This document shows, piece by piece, positions 28,214-37,453 of a DNA stretch of 64,000 nucleotides (within the stretch, counting starts at the first letter, position 1; the number at the start of each line of letters is the position of its first letter). A model generated the notes under the pieces. That model was not told the origin of the DNA and did not search any database. It worked only from the letters and a program-made list of their open reading frames with translations. The position numbers were made by a program, and so were the translations under genes. The DNA is from SHZL01 sp963815185 (GTDB lineage Bacteria; Pseudomonadota; Gammaproteobacteria; Xanthomonadales; SZUA-36). The DNA lies in assembly GCA_963815185.1 (NCBI GenBank), contig CAWFGC010000007.1:274088-338087 (forward strand), written 5' to 3'.

Positions 28214-28846
28214 TTAAGCTTCATCGTAGTGCGCATGGGGGCCTGCGTGGACATGACCGCGGTACACCAGGCTGTGCATGATGGTGCCGATAATGATCGC
28301 CTGTAATGCCGATATAGCGTACTTGCCGGCCAGCGGCAACAGGTGACTGGAATACTCAAAGCCCAATACCGTGGCCGCCGCCATACCGGTCAGCATCAGC
28401 CAGGCGGCGCGCGCACCGAAGGCAGGCTGCATGATCAGCCAGATCATCATGCCCACGCCAAAGCGGTGCAGCGCGATGGCAACGGCGAGACCGGCACCGG
28501 CCTGCAATTGGCTTTCGGCGAGACCGGCGCCGTCAAGCAGTGCGTGCAGCAGCAAGCCCAGCAAGGCGAGCATCAGGCTGGCCAGATGCAAAGTCGCGGC
28601 CGCGCGGCGCACGGCCCGTTCCAAAGCGGTCGGGAAAAAAAAACCCACGGCGACCAGAGCGATGGCGGTCCATCCCTGCGCTTGCACGATATCGGGCAGC
28701 AACAACAGCGCCAGCAGCAGAATCAGCACCAGCACGATCACACGGTCGATCGCCTGCGCCACCCGGCCACCCTTCGAAACCCAAAGAAAAATCAGGGGTC
28801 CGGCAAACAGTGTCATCAGGGAAATGAGCAACAAGGCGGCGTGCAA
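28214..28846 (-). CDS. Multi-pass membrane protein, ZIP-transporter-like
   Basis: About 210 residues, mostly hydrophobic, with six to seven predicted membrane segments. LLLHALLDGAGLAE and VAIALHRFGVGMMIW recall the metal-site helices IV and V of ZIP zinc permeases (H-x-x-x-D-G and A-x-x-L-H-K-x-P-E-G), though the second lacks the usual PEG. The C-terminus is His-rich (HSLVYRGHVHAGPHAHYDEA). The start is uncertain: TTG 28846 or ATG 28816. Metal transport or sensing is an inference. Confidence 0.6.
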   Translation of the reverse strand: MHAALLLISLMTLFAGPLIFLWVSKGGRVAQAIDRVIVLVLILLLALLLLPDIVQAQGWTAIALVAVGFFFPTALERAVRRAAATLHLASLMLALLGLLLHALLDGAGLAESQLQAGAGLAVAIALHRFGVGMMIWLIMQPAFGARAAWLMLTGMAAATVLGFEYSSHLLPLAGKYAISALQAIIIGTIMHSLVYRGHVHAGPHAHYDEA

Positions 28847-28949
28847 ACCCCAGCAGAAGAGTGGGAGATACTATCATAGCTGCTGGTTTTCTTTTGCCCC
28901 GGGGTGCGTATTGCTAGAATACGCCTCCCGATGGTCCCTCTGGAACGCC

Positions 28950-29606
28950 GTGGAAACTTCCAACATCGAAGCCATGATCGCAGACCAACGCGGGGATCCA
29001 TACGCCGAATCCGAGTTGCATGATCTTCTGGCCGCAGTGGCCGAACGCAACGGCAAGGAAGCCGCAGCCGAAGATCTGCAGCGCGGAACCCGCTTCGTGC
29101 ATGGCTATATCGAGCAGGTGCCGTATATGATCAAGGTGGCGTGGACAGCCGCCTGCAACGTCGGCCTGGAAGCGGAGATCACGCAGATTCTCGACATGGT
29201 GGCTTCCTACTGGGAACAGGGCGATGACATCATTCCGGACGGCCTGGGCATTATCGGGCTGCTCGATGACGCCTACTGTTCACTCAGCTCCCTGCAAGCC
29301 GTATCGGATCATTACCAGCTGCAAACCGGCAAATACCTGTTTCCGGACGATCTCAGCACCGCCAACAAAGTCATGCGCAAAATCATTGGCGAGCCCTATG
29401 CCTCGGATCTGGACCGCCTGGTCATCCACACCATGCAGGAAACCGAGCTGATCGAGGTGATGAAAAAATTTTCCAGCGAAGAAAAGCAACTGGCGTTTGC
29501 CCACCGCAGCACGATCTGGAATCACGGCCCGGCCGGCAGCATGGACTTGCAGGAACTGGCCGGGCTGGGCCTGGTGCCTGAACCCTCATCAAGCGCTGAC
29601 GCCTGA
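28950..29606 (+). CDS. DUF1232 (YkvA-like) domain protein
   Basis: About 218 residues from a GTG. The family core is visible as ASYWEQGDDIIPDGLGIIGLLDDAYCSL, matching the D-x-I-P-D...G-x-x-D-D-A pattern of DUF1232. The N-terminal half is helical. Molecular function is unknown for the family. The frame is open for several hundred bases upstream inside an antisense gene, so the start is a judgement; ATG 28974 is an alternative. Confidence 0.72.
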   Translation: METSNIEAMIADQRGDPYAESELHDLLAAVAERNGKEAAAEDLQRGTRFVHGYIEQVPYMIKVAWTAACNVGLEAEITQILDMVASYWEQGDDIIPDGLGIIGLLDDAYCSLSSLQAVSDHYQLQTGKYLFPDDLSTANKVMRKIIGEPYASDLDRLVIHTMQETELIEVMKKFSSEEKQLAFAHRSTIWNHGPAGSMDLQELAGLGLVPEPSSSADA

Positions 29607-29629
29607 CAGGCGGCATTCTGCCCCAGCGC

Positions 29630-30954
29630 TCACGGTTGCGGCTGTAATCCCGCAAACGCTTTGCGCGTGAGGTTATCACCCCCGTTCGCCGTCACCACCA
29701 CATTGTCCTCGATGCGGATGCCGCCATAGGGAGCAAATCCCGCCACCGCGCCCCAATCGATGGCATCGGCGTCAGCCGTTTGCTTCCACTGCTCCAGCAG
29801 CGAGCCGATGAAATACAGCCCCGGCTCAATCGTCACCACGTTACCGGCTTCCAGCACGCGGGTCAGGCGCAGGAACGGATGACCCTCCGGCCGCGCAATG
29901 GGCTCGCCTGCGTTGTCGATCAGGCCGGCCACATCGTGGGTCTGCAGGCCGATGAAATGCCCGAGTCCGTGCGGATAGAACACGCTGCTCAGACCGCTGG
30001 CGACGGCTTCTTCCGGCGCCAGCTTGATGATGCCCGCGGCAGACAGAATGTGCGCAATCTGCAGATGCGCGCTCAGGTGCAGGTCCTTGAAGTCCAGCCC
30101 GGCCCGGACCTCGGCCGCCAGGCCCTGCTGCATGGCTTCCATGGCCGCTATCAGGTCGGCGAATGCGCCCGCCTGCGCGGCATGGCTGCGGGTGATGTCG
30201 GCGGCATAAGTGTTGACGGTGCTGCCGGCATCGATCAGGAATGAAAGACTGCGTTCGGGCCTGCTGCGCTGGCGTTGCTGGTAATGCAGCACGGCGCCGT
30301 GGTGGCCGAGCGCGACAATGCTGTTGTAAGGCAAGGCCGCATCGTTTTGCCGGCACGCCTGCAAATAGCGCAGGTGTATGTCGAATTCGCTCTGGCCCTC
30401 GCGGAATGCGCGCGCGGCTGCCACATGGGCCGTGGCAGCCTGTTGGTTGGCCTTGCGCATGCAGGCGATTTCGTACGGCGTTTTGCGCGTGCGCTCGAGA
30501 TGCAGGCGGGTCAGCAGCGGTTCAGGGTTGATTTGCTCCGCCGCGAACCGGGCCTGCAGCGCCGGTGCATCCCCCAGCGCGGCCATCCTGCCACGTGCTG
30601 CCGGCAATTCCGCGCACCAGGCGTCGGCGGCGGACACCACGCGCACTTCCACCTGATCGGCCCACCAGGACTCCGGGTCCGAGGGCGGCGAGTACCAGTA
30701 ATCCTCCGGCTGGTAATACCACAATAAAGGCCGTTCACCGGGGCGAATCAGCAGCACGCTGTCGTGGTGGTGATCAGCGGCAGCCAGGCCAGGAAATGTG
30801 GATTGGGACGGAACGCATACTCGTAATCATCGAGGAAACTGACCAGGGCCGAACCGGCGTGCACCAGGATCGCATCCACCTCGTGCGCCAGCATTGCCGC
30901 TTCCCAGCGGGCTTGCATTTCCTTGACGTGGGCGCCATACAATTCCTCAGGCAT
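29630..30954 (-). CDS. pepQ: Xaa-Pro dipeptidase (M24B), frameshifted near 30770
   Basis: About 440 residues if intact. It cleaves X-Pro dipeptides with two metal ions. The N-terminal piece (MPEELYGAHVKEMQARWEAA...) shifts frame at FLAWLPL and continues as SVLLIRPGERPLLWYYQPEDYW. Pita-bread metal ligands are seen in FLIDAGSTVNTYAADITRS, the FYPHGLGHFIGLQTHDV block and VVTIEPGLYFI. Length and motifs fit PepQ. It is divergent from cysS. The break is likely an indel error. Confidence 0.88.
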
Positions 30955-31093
30955 AGGCAGAATTCTCCAGTGGTGCTGACGGTGGTGATAATCTTGGTAG
31001 AATATCCGGCTTTCGTCTGGCAGTTCCTGGCGAAGCACGGTTCGGGCAGGGGCTGCAGAGCCGCACTTTAGACGCAGTAATCCGATTAGGCAA

Positions 31094-32559
31094 ATGGGAC
31101 AGATTGAATTGACAATCCAGTTATACAACACGTTGACACGCAGCAAGCAGGTCTTTGAGCCATCGGACCCGGCCCGCGTGACCCTTTACGTCTGCGGCCC
31201 GACAGTCTACAACTATGCCCATATCGGCAATGCCCGTCCGGCCGTAATATTCGACCTGTTGCGGCGGATGCTCAGCTGGCATTTCCCCCAGGTGGTCTAC
31301 GCCCGCAACATCACCGACGTCGACGACAAAATCAATGCCGCCGCAGCGGAAAAGGGTGTGCCGATAGAAGAAATTTCCTCCCATTACACCCAGGTTTACC
31401 TCGACGACATGGCCGCCCTGGGTGTCAGCCCCCCACCGTGGAACCCCGCGCCACCGAACACATCGAACAGATGCAGCACATGATCCAGCGCCTGATCGAC
31501 GCCGGCCATGCCTACTGCGCCGAAGGGCATGTGCTGTTCAATATCGAGTCCTACCCCGAATATGGCGCCTTGTCGCGACGCGACATGCGCGAAATGGTCG
31601 CCGGCGCCCGGGTCGAGGTCGCGCCCTACAAGAAACACCCCGGCGATTTCGTGCTGTGGAAACCTTCAATCGCCCCACAACCGGGCTGGGACAGCCCCTG
31701 GGGCTGGGGCCGGCCCGGCTGGCACCTGGAATGCTCCGCCATGGCCGAGGCCCATCTGGGCCGAGACCATCGACATCCACGGCGGCGGCCAGGACCTGAT
31801 TTTTCCCCACCATGAGAATGAAATCGCCCAGAGCGTGTGTTCGCATGGCGGCAAACCCTTTGCCCGTTACTGGATGCACAACGGTTTCGTGACCATGGAC
31901 AAGCACAAGATGTCCAAGTCCGAAGGCAATACCTTCCTCGTTCACGACCTGCTCGAGACCTGGCCGGGTGAGGTGCTGCGCTACCTGCTGTTGAGCGCGC
32001 ATTACCGCCAGCCGCTGGACTGGTCGGCGCAGGAACTGGACCGCGCCCGCCGTACGCTGGACCGGCTGTACGGGGTATTGCGCATCGCGGCCGAGGCATT
32101 CGGCCCATTTGTCGCCGCAGCCGCGTCCCAGCGAGGCCCTGCTGGACACCTTGCGCGACGACCTCAATACGCCACTGGCACTGGCCGAATTCAATCGCCT
32201 GGGGCGCGACCTGGCGAAAGCGGAAGACCGTGCTTCGGCGCAACTGCTGGCCGGCGAATTGCTGGCCAACGCAGAACTGCTCGGGTCTGCTGCAGTCAAC
32301 GCCGGAAGAATGGTTTGGCGCCGGCGCGTCGGACCAGGATACGGCCCGCATCGAAAGTCTGATCGAGCAGCGCAACGCGGCCCGGGAAGCGCGTGATTTT
32401 GCCACTGCGGATCGAATCCGCGACCAATTGGGCGCCGAGGGCATCATCCTGGAAGACGCAGAGGGCACCACGCGCTGGCGCCGCGGATTGAAACCTGACA
32501 TGCCTGATCCCAACGCCGTTCAGAACGACATTATCTGCTTCTTTCAGCATGTTTTCTGA
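31094..32559 (+). CDS. cysS: Cysteinyl-tRNA synthetase, four apparent frameshifts
   Basis: Charges tRNA-Cys. The class I signature appears as YVCGPTVYNYAHIGNAR (HIGH-like) near the start and KMSKSEGN (KMSKS) in the middle; zinc residues are in YVCGP and GWHLECSAMAEAHLG. The product is only continuous if the frame changes near 31430 (a run of six C), 31760, 32120 and 32285. Every segment aligns with a normal CysS of about 465 residues. As the gene is essential and no second copy is seen, sequencing errors are the best explanation. Its end overlaps the sufE start. Confidence 0.9.
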
Positions 32560-32920
32560 GTGGCTGGATCGCTACCAGTACCTGATCGACCTGGGGCGCA
32601 AGCTGCCCGCCCTCAGCGCGGAAGAGAAAACCGATGACAAGTTGCTGGCGGGATGCCAGTCAAAGGTCTGGCTGTATCTGGAAGGCGACAAGGACGAAGT
32701 CCTGATCCGCGCCAACAGCGATGCCGCCATCGTGTCCGGCCTGATCGCGCTGCTGATACAGGTGTACTCGGGCTGCTCGGCGCAGCAAATCCTCGACACC
32801 GAGCCCTACTTCATCCACGAGATCGGTCTGAGCGATCACCTCTCCCCCACCCGCGCCAACGGCCTGCACGCGATGCTGCAGGCGATACGCGCGCATGCGG
32901 AAAGACTGGTCAGAGGTTAA
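32549..32920 (+). CDS. sufE: SufE family sulfur-acceptor protein
   Basis: 123 residues. SufE/CsdE accepts persulfide sulfur from a SufS/CsdA cysteine desulfurase for Fe-S cluster assembly. The acceptor Cys36 is in LLAGCQSKVWL, and the surrounding DRYQYLIDLGRKLP N-terminus is diagnostic. No desulfurase gene is adjacent. SufE and CsdE cannot be separated here. Confidence 0.9.
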   Translation: MFSEWLDRYQYLIDLGRKLPALSAEEKTDDKLLAGCQSKVWLYLEGDKDEVLIRANSDAAIVSGLIALLIQVYSGCSAQQILDTEPYFIHEIGLSDHLSPTRANGLHAMLQAIRAHAERLVRG

Positions 32921-32925
32921 GTCCC

Positions 32926-32985
32926 CGGATCCCACGCCTTTGCTGCGCAAAGGCTGGGATGACGCCTGGCGGGTAGTCCCAGGAA
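32926..32985. repeat. REP-like GGATCCCA...TGGGATGACG repeat
   Basis: GGATCCCACGCCTTTGCTGC is followed by its imperfect complement GCGCAAAGGCTGGGATGACG, a member of the dispersed GTCATCCC/CTGGATTCC family also at 42880, 48493 and 52231. Confidence 0.5.
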
Positions 32986-32993
32986 ACGCATAA

Positions 32994-33027
32994 AAAAGGC
33001 CCCGCTCGAAGCGGGGCCTTTTTGTTT
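32994..33027. terminator. Bidirectional terminator between sufE and ompA
   Basis: AAAAAGGCCCCGC-tcga-AGCGGGGCC then TTTTTGTTTT. T-runs on both strands serve the convergent sufE and ompA-like genes. Confidence 0.88.
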
Positions 33028-33043
33028 TACCTAACAGCAGGCG

Positions 33044-34122
33044 TTAGCGTTCGAGCACCACCAGCTCAACCCGGCGGTTTTCCTGACGGCCTGCATCCGT
33101 ATCATTGCTCGCTACCGGCCGCACTTCACCGTAGCCGCGGGCAGTCAGCCTGGTGGCCGTGATGCCCTTGCTGACCAGGTAGTCCCTGACCGCGTTGGCG
33201 CGGCGCTCGGACAGGCCCTGGTTGTACTCTTCGCTACCGACGCTGTCGGTGTGACCGGCGACTTCAACGACCACGCGTTCGTGCGTAGACAGAAGAGCGG
33301 CGGCATTATTCAGGATCACCATCGCTTCGGGGCGCAAGGTTGCCTTGTCGAAGTCAAAATGCACGCCTTCCAGCGAAATCACCGCTTCCACTTCGCAACC
33401 ATCCAGATCCACCACGGCACCCGGCCGGGTATTCGGGCACTTGTCCCGCTCATTGGGCACGCCATCGCCATCCAGATCCGGATTCGGCGGCGGTGCGGCT
33501 GGTTTTGCCGGCGGCGGCGGTGGCGGTGGCGGCGGCGGTGGCGCAGCCTTGCCGCCAAAGTCGAAACTCAGGCCGACGCTGTAGAACATATCATCGAAGG
33601 AATTGATGTAGGGTGCAGCGAATTCTTGTCACTATCACGCCGCCACATCACCTGGCCACGCACCGACCAGTGTTTTGCCACCTGGCCTTGCACACCCAGA
33701 CCCAGGCTCCACTCGAGATTTCTGTCGCTGATCCAGCGACGCTTTCGTGCTTGGTGCCGCCAATGCCCGCCAATACGATAAGGCTTCCAGGCATAGCTGC
33801 CAAAGTAATAGCGGCCCACCACGCCCAGGGTCTTGAGCTTCCATTCATCGTTGCTTGATCCGGGCGCGACCAGAGCGTAATCCCGGTAATCGCCTTCGAA
33901 TTCGTCATATTCGAGATCCAGGCTGAAATTCGGGCCGAGGAAATAGCCGAAACCAATCCCCTGCCAAACATCGCCGTTGCTCGTATTACGACTGTCATCG
34001 ACATCAGCGCCGCCAATCTGGTAGCTGAAATGCCAGGGCTGATCGCCATCGGCAAACAACCAATTGCTGCCCAGCAGCAGTACCGCCGCTGCCAGGGCCA
34101 TGATGTACTTGGTATTTTTCAC
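33044..34122 (-). CDS. OmpA-family outer-membrane protein, frameshifted
   Basis: N-terminal signal peptide (IMALAAAVLLLGSNWLFA) and an eight-strand-type beta barrel (WHFSYQIGGADVDD, FSLDLEYDEFEGDYRDYAL), then a long Pro-rich hinge after FDFGG, a thrombospondin-type-3-like DLDGDGVPNERDKCPNT calcium repeat and a C-terminal OmpA peptidoglycan-binding domain (AGHTDSVGSEEYNQGLSERR). The barrel is read in one frame to about 33775, in another (VLAGIGGTKHESVAG) to about 33720, back, and again shifted near 33600. The paired compensating shifts indicate indel errors. The start is a GTG behind GGAG. Confidence 0.85.
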
Positions 34123-34197
34123 GTCACATTCTCCATCGCCAAAGGCGCTTTTAGAAAACGCCGCTCACCCCATGGCAAGCACAGCGCTTTCCGGTGT

Positions 34198-34226
34198 ATT
34201 ATAACGGAATTCCGCGGAGTTGTTAA
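34198..34226 (-). promoter_or_regulatory. Sigma70 promoter of the ompA-like gene
   Basis: On the minus strand, TTAACA (34226-34221) is followed after 17 bp by a perfect TATAAT (34203-34198), about 75 bp before the GTG start. Confidence 0.65.
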
Positions 34227-34321
34227 TAAATCATTAAGAACAGAGCGACCGGCAAGAGCCGGACATTGACCTGGATCAGCCTGGTCCAGGCCGGGAAGTC
34301 AAACCGGTGGCATGAAAACGG

Positions 34322-34750
34322 CTAGCGGGCTTCTCCCTGCTGCTTTTGCCGCAATTCCCAACGTTCCTGGGCATCGAGGCACAGGGTCGCGATGGGGCGC
34401 GCCTCGAGCCGGTCCAGACCGATCTCCTCGCCGGTTTCGTCGCAATAACCGTATTCACCCTCTTCGATGCGGTTCAGGGCTTTGTCGATCTTGTTGATCA
34501 ATTTGCGATAGCGGTCCCGGGTTCTCAGTTCCAGGCTGTTCTCCGTTTCGCGGGTTGCCCGCTCAGCTTCATCGCCAACATCCCTGACTTCGTGTTGCAG
34601 GTTTATGATGGTTTCGCGTGATTCCTCAACCAGCTCTTCCCGCCAGTTAACCAGCTTCTGGCGAAAATACTCCAGGTGCTTGGGGCACATATAGGGTTCT
34701 TTTTTGAGCGGCTTGTAGTTCTTTTTCAATTTCACACGGGTTGTGGTCAT
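34322..34750 (-). CDS. dksA: RNA polymerase-binding transcription factor DksA, CxxT/CxxA type
   Basis: 142 residues. DksA enters the RNA polymerase secondary channel and works with ppGpp. The coiled-coil tip acid pair DxxD is at Asp57 and Asp60 (DVGDEAER), and SLELRTRDRYRKLI follows. In the globular domain only one cysteine of each zinc pair remains: Cys103-D-E-Thr106 and Cys124-L-D-Ala127. The usual four-cysteine zinc finger is therefore replaced by the C-T-C-A pattern known from DksA2-type proteins that work without zinc. GEYGYCDETGEEIGLDRLEA is otherwise standard. Confidence 0.93.
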   Translation of the reverse strand: MTTTRVKLKKNYKPLKKEPYMCPKHLEYFRQKLVNWREELVEESRETIINLQHEVRDVGDEAERATRETENSLELRTRDRYRKLINKIDKALNRIEEGEYGYCDETGEEIGLDRLEARPIATLCLDAQERWELRQKQQGEAR

Positions 34751-34957
34751 CGTGCTAATCTACTCCTTGAAACATGCAAAAATGGAAAAATCAAGATAGG
34801 TCTTTGATTTTCCAACTTTATTAATGATTTCGGATCAAATGCCCGAAAAAGAAATTGCAGTTTTATATCTGAACTGGGCGCTCACGGCAAGCTTTGTCGA
34901 CATCATGGGCGCAAATTGAATCGCCCAATCAGCGCTAAAACAGCGCTAAAGTCACCC

Positions 34958-35168
34958 ATGGAAAAGCTGCTGCAGGCACTTATTCGCGCCTATCAACTGC
35001 TGCTGAGCCCGTTTTTCGGCGGTCAGTGCCGCTTCACGCCTAGTTGTTCGCAATACGCTTCCGAGGCAATCGGCAAGCATGGTACGCTGCGCGGATGCTG
35101 GCCTGGCCCTGCGCCGCATTGCCCGCTGTCAGCCTTTCTGCCACGGTGGCTACGACCCGGTGCCCTAG
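34958..35168 (+). CDS. yidD: Membrane protein insertion efficiency factor YidD, frameshifted near 35095
   Basis: Small amphipathic protein that aids YidC-dependent insertion. LIRAYQLLLSPFFGGQCRFTPSCSQYASEAI is diagnostic, with the conserved cysteines. After TLRG the frame moves by one base and ends as RRIARCQPFCHGGYDPVP, the standard YidD C-terminus, with the stop at 35168. It is not next to rnpA or yidC, its usual neighbours. Confidence 0.85.
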
Positions 35169-35243
35169 CCCGCATGTTGGAGGCAGGAGTCCGACAGACT
35201 CCCGGCGTCCTGTTAATAAAATCAAAGGAAGCAAAAACACGTC

Positions 35244-36599
35244 ATGGCCGAGCGGATATTGATCAAAAACGCACAACTGGTGAATGAGGGCACGGTAACG
35301 CCGGGCGATCTGATGATTCACCACGGCCGCATCGAGCGCTTTGGCGGTGACATCAACGCCACCGCGAACACGCATGTGATCGATGCCGCAGAACGATTCG
35401 TATTGCCCGGCATGATCGACGACCAGGTACATTTTCGCGAACCCGGGATGACCCACAAAGGCGATATTGGGTCCGAGTCGCGCGCTGCGATCGCCGGGGG
35501 CATCACCAGTTTCATGGACATGCCCAACACCCAGCCGCCGACAGTAACGCTGGCTGCACTGGAAGCGAAATACGCCATCGCTGCGCGCACCTCGCTGGGC
35601 AACTACGCCTTCTACCTCGGTGCGACCAATGACAACCTCGAGGTGGTGCGCGCCCTCGATCCGCTGGCGGCTGCCGGGGTCAAGGTCTTCATGGGCTCCT
35701 CCACCGGCAACATGCTGGTCGACAAGGAGGAAACGCTGGCGGGGATTTTTCGTGATGCGCCGGTCATCATCGCCACCCATTGCGAATCCACCCCACGGAT
35801 CCAGCAAAACCTCAAGGCGGCGCTGGAGCGCTATGGCAAGAACATTCCGGTGTCCGAGCATCCGGTCATTCGCGATACCGAATCCTGTTACCTGTCCTCC
35901 AGCCTGGCCGTCAGCCTGGCGCGGGAACACGGTGCGCAGTTACACATACTGCATCTGAGCAGCGCCAGGGAAATGGAATTGTTCGAACCCGGCCCGATGG
36001 CCGGAAAATCCATCACCGCTGAAGTCTGTGTCCATCACCTGCAGTTCAGCAGTGAGGATTACGCCCTGATGGGCAACCGCATCAAATGCAATCCGGCGAT
36101 CAAGTCGCCAGCCGACCGGGCCGCGCTGCGCGAGGCGCTGATAAGCGGCCGGCTGGACATCATCGCCACCGACCATGCACCCCATACGCGCGAGGAAAAA
36201 GCCGCCACAGACTACCTGCAGGCGCCGGCAGGACTGCCGCTGGTGCAGGATGCCCTGCTCAGCGTGCTGGAGCTCTTTCACGACGGCGTTATCAGCCTGA
36301 CGGACATCGTCACCAAGACCGCGCACAATCCGGCCGTACGCTTCCAGGTCAAGGACCGCGGCTTTTTGCGCGAGGGCTATTTTGCCGACCTGGTGCTGGT
36401 GGATACCCAGGCCGCAACCGAAGTGCGTGCCGACACGATTTTGTCCCGCTGCGGCTGGAGCCCGTTCGAGGGCAAACCCTTTCGTTCGCGCATCGACTGC
36501 ACTCTGGTCAACGGAGTAGTTGCCTGGGAGGACGGCAAAATCGTCGAACACCAGGCCGCCCGCCGGCTCGAATTTGACCGGCCTGCTGGCGGCCGGTAA
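35244..36599 (+). CDS. pyrC: Dihydroorotase (amidohydrolase family)
   Basis: 451 residues. Family reaction: ring closure of carbamoyl aspartate in pyrimidine synthesis. Metal-site blocks are DDQVHFREPG (residues 59-68), THCEST, LHILHLSSA and the catalytic IIATDHAPH. The first block has Gln61 where most class I enzymes have His (DxHxH); a DDQVHFREPG form is known in some bacterial dihydroorotases. No other pyr gene is adjacent. An allantoinase-like or hydantoinase-like activity is less likely. Confidence 0.88.
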   Translation: MAERILIKNAQLVNEGTVTPGDLMIHHGRIERFGGDINATANTHVIDAAERFVLPGMIDDQVHFREPGMTHKGDIGSESRAAIAGGITSFMDMPNTQPPTVTLAALEAKYAIAARTSLGNYAFYLGATNDNLEVVRALDPLAAAGVKVFMGSSTGNMLVDKEETLAGIFRDAPVIIATHCESTPRIQQNLKAALERYGKNIPVSEHPVIRDTESCYLSSSLAVSLAREHGAQLHILHLSSAREMELFEPGPMAGKSITAEVCVHHLQFSSEDYALMGNRIKCNPAIKSPADRAALREALISGRLDIIATDHAPHTREEKAATDYLQAPAGLPLVQDALLSVLELFHDGVISLTDIVTKTAHNPAVRFQVKDRGFLREGYFADLVLVDTQAATEVRADTILSRCGWSPFEGKPFRSRIDCTLVNGVVAWEDGKIVEHQAARRLEFDRPAGGR

Positions 36600-36652
36600 T
36601 CTGCCCCGGTCCGCCAACCCGCAGCGGCTCCAAATTAGACAGGAAAAGACTC

Positions 36653-37444
36653 ATGGGATTTCTCGCCGGAAAGCGTGCTTTGATTGTCGGTGTCGCCAGC
36701 CCCCGCTCGATTGCCTGGGGCATCGCCGAGGCCATGCATGAGCAGGGCGCGGAGCTGGCATTCACCTATCAGACGGACAAACTGCTCTCGCGCGTGGAGA
36801 AAATCGCACAGCTAACCGGCTCCAACATCCTCATTCCATGCGATGTGGCATTGGATGAGGATATCGAAGGAGTTTTCACCCAACTAAAAGCGCATTGGGA
36901 TTATTACGACATCCTGGTTCACTCGGTGGGTTTTGCCCCGCGCGAACAGCTCGAAGGAGACTACATGGACGTGGTCACGCGCGAGGGTTTCCGCATCGCC
37001 CATGACATCAGTTCGTACAGTTTCGCGGCTCTGGCCAAGGCCGGCCTGCCGCTGATGGCCGGGCGCCAGGCTGCGCTGCTGACATTGACTTACATGGGCT
37101 CGATCCGGGCCATACCCAGCTATAACGTGATGGGGCTGGCCAAGGCCAGCCTGGAAGCGAATATGCGCTACATGGCGCAGAGTCTGGGCCCACGCGGCAT
37201 TCGCGTGAACGCGATCTCGGCCGGGCCGATCAAAACCCTGGCCGCGGCCGGCATCTCCCATTTCCGCCACATGATGGCGCATGTCGAAGGAACGGCGCCC
37301 TTGCGCCGCAGCATCACCCCGCGCGAAGTGGGCAACGTGGCGGCGTTTCTGTGCTCGGACCTGGCTTCAGGCATCACCGGCGAAACCACCTTCGTCGATG
37401 CCGGTTACAACATCCTCGGTATGGCCGAGCTTGGCGGCGGCTGA
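36653..37444 (+). CDS. fabI: Enoyl-[acyl-carrier-protein] reductase (NADH) FabI
   Basis: 263 residues. It catalyses the last reduction step of type II fatty-acid elongation and is the triclosan target. The N-terminus GKRALIVGVASPRSIAWGIA is the FabI nucleotide loop. The active-site Tyr-x6-Lys is in PSYNVMGLAKASLEANMRY. It lies 53 bp after pyrC on the same strand. Confidence 0.96.
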   Translation: MGFLAGKRALIVGVASPRSIAWGIAEAMHEQGAELAFTYQTDKLLSRVEKIAQLTGSNILIPCDVALDEDIEGVFTQLKAHWDYYDILVHSVGFAPREQLEGDYMDVVTREGFRIAHDISSYSFAALAKAGLPLMAGRQAALLTLTYMGSIRAIPSYNVMGLAKASLEANMRYMAQSLGPRGIRVNAISAGPIKTLAAAGISHFRHMMAHVEGTAPLRRSITPREVGNVAAFLCSDLASGITGETTFVDAGYNILGMAELGGG

Positions 37445-37453
37445 AGGGCTGCC

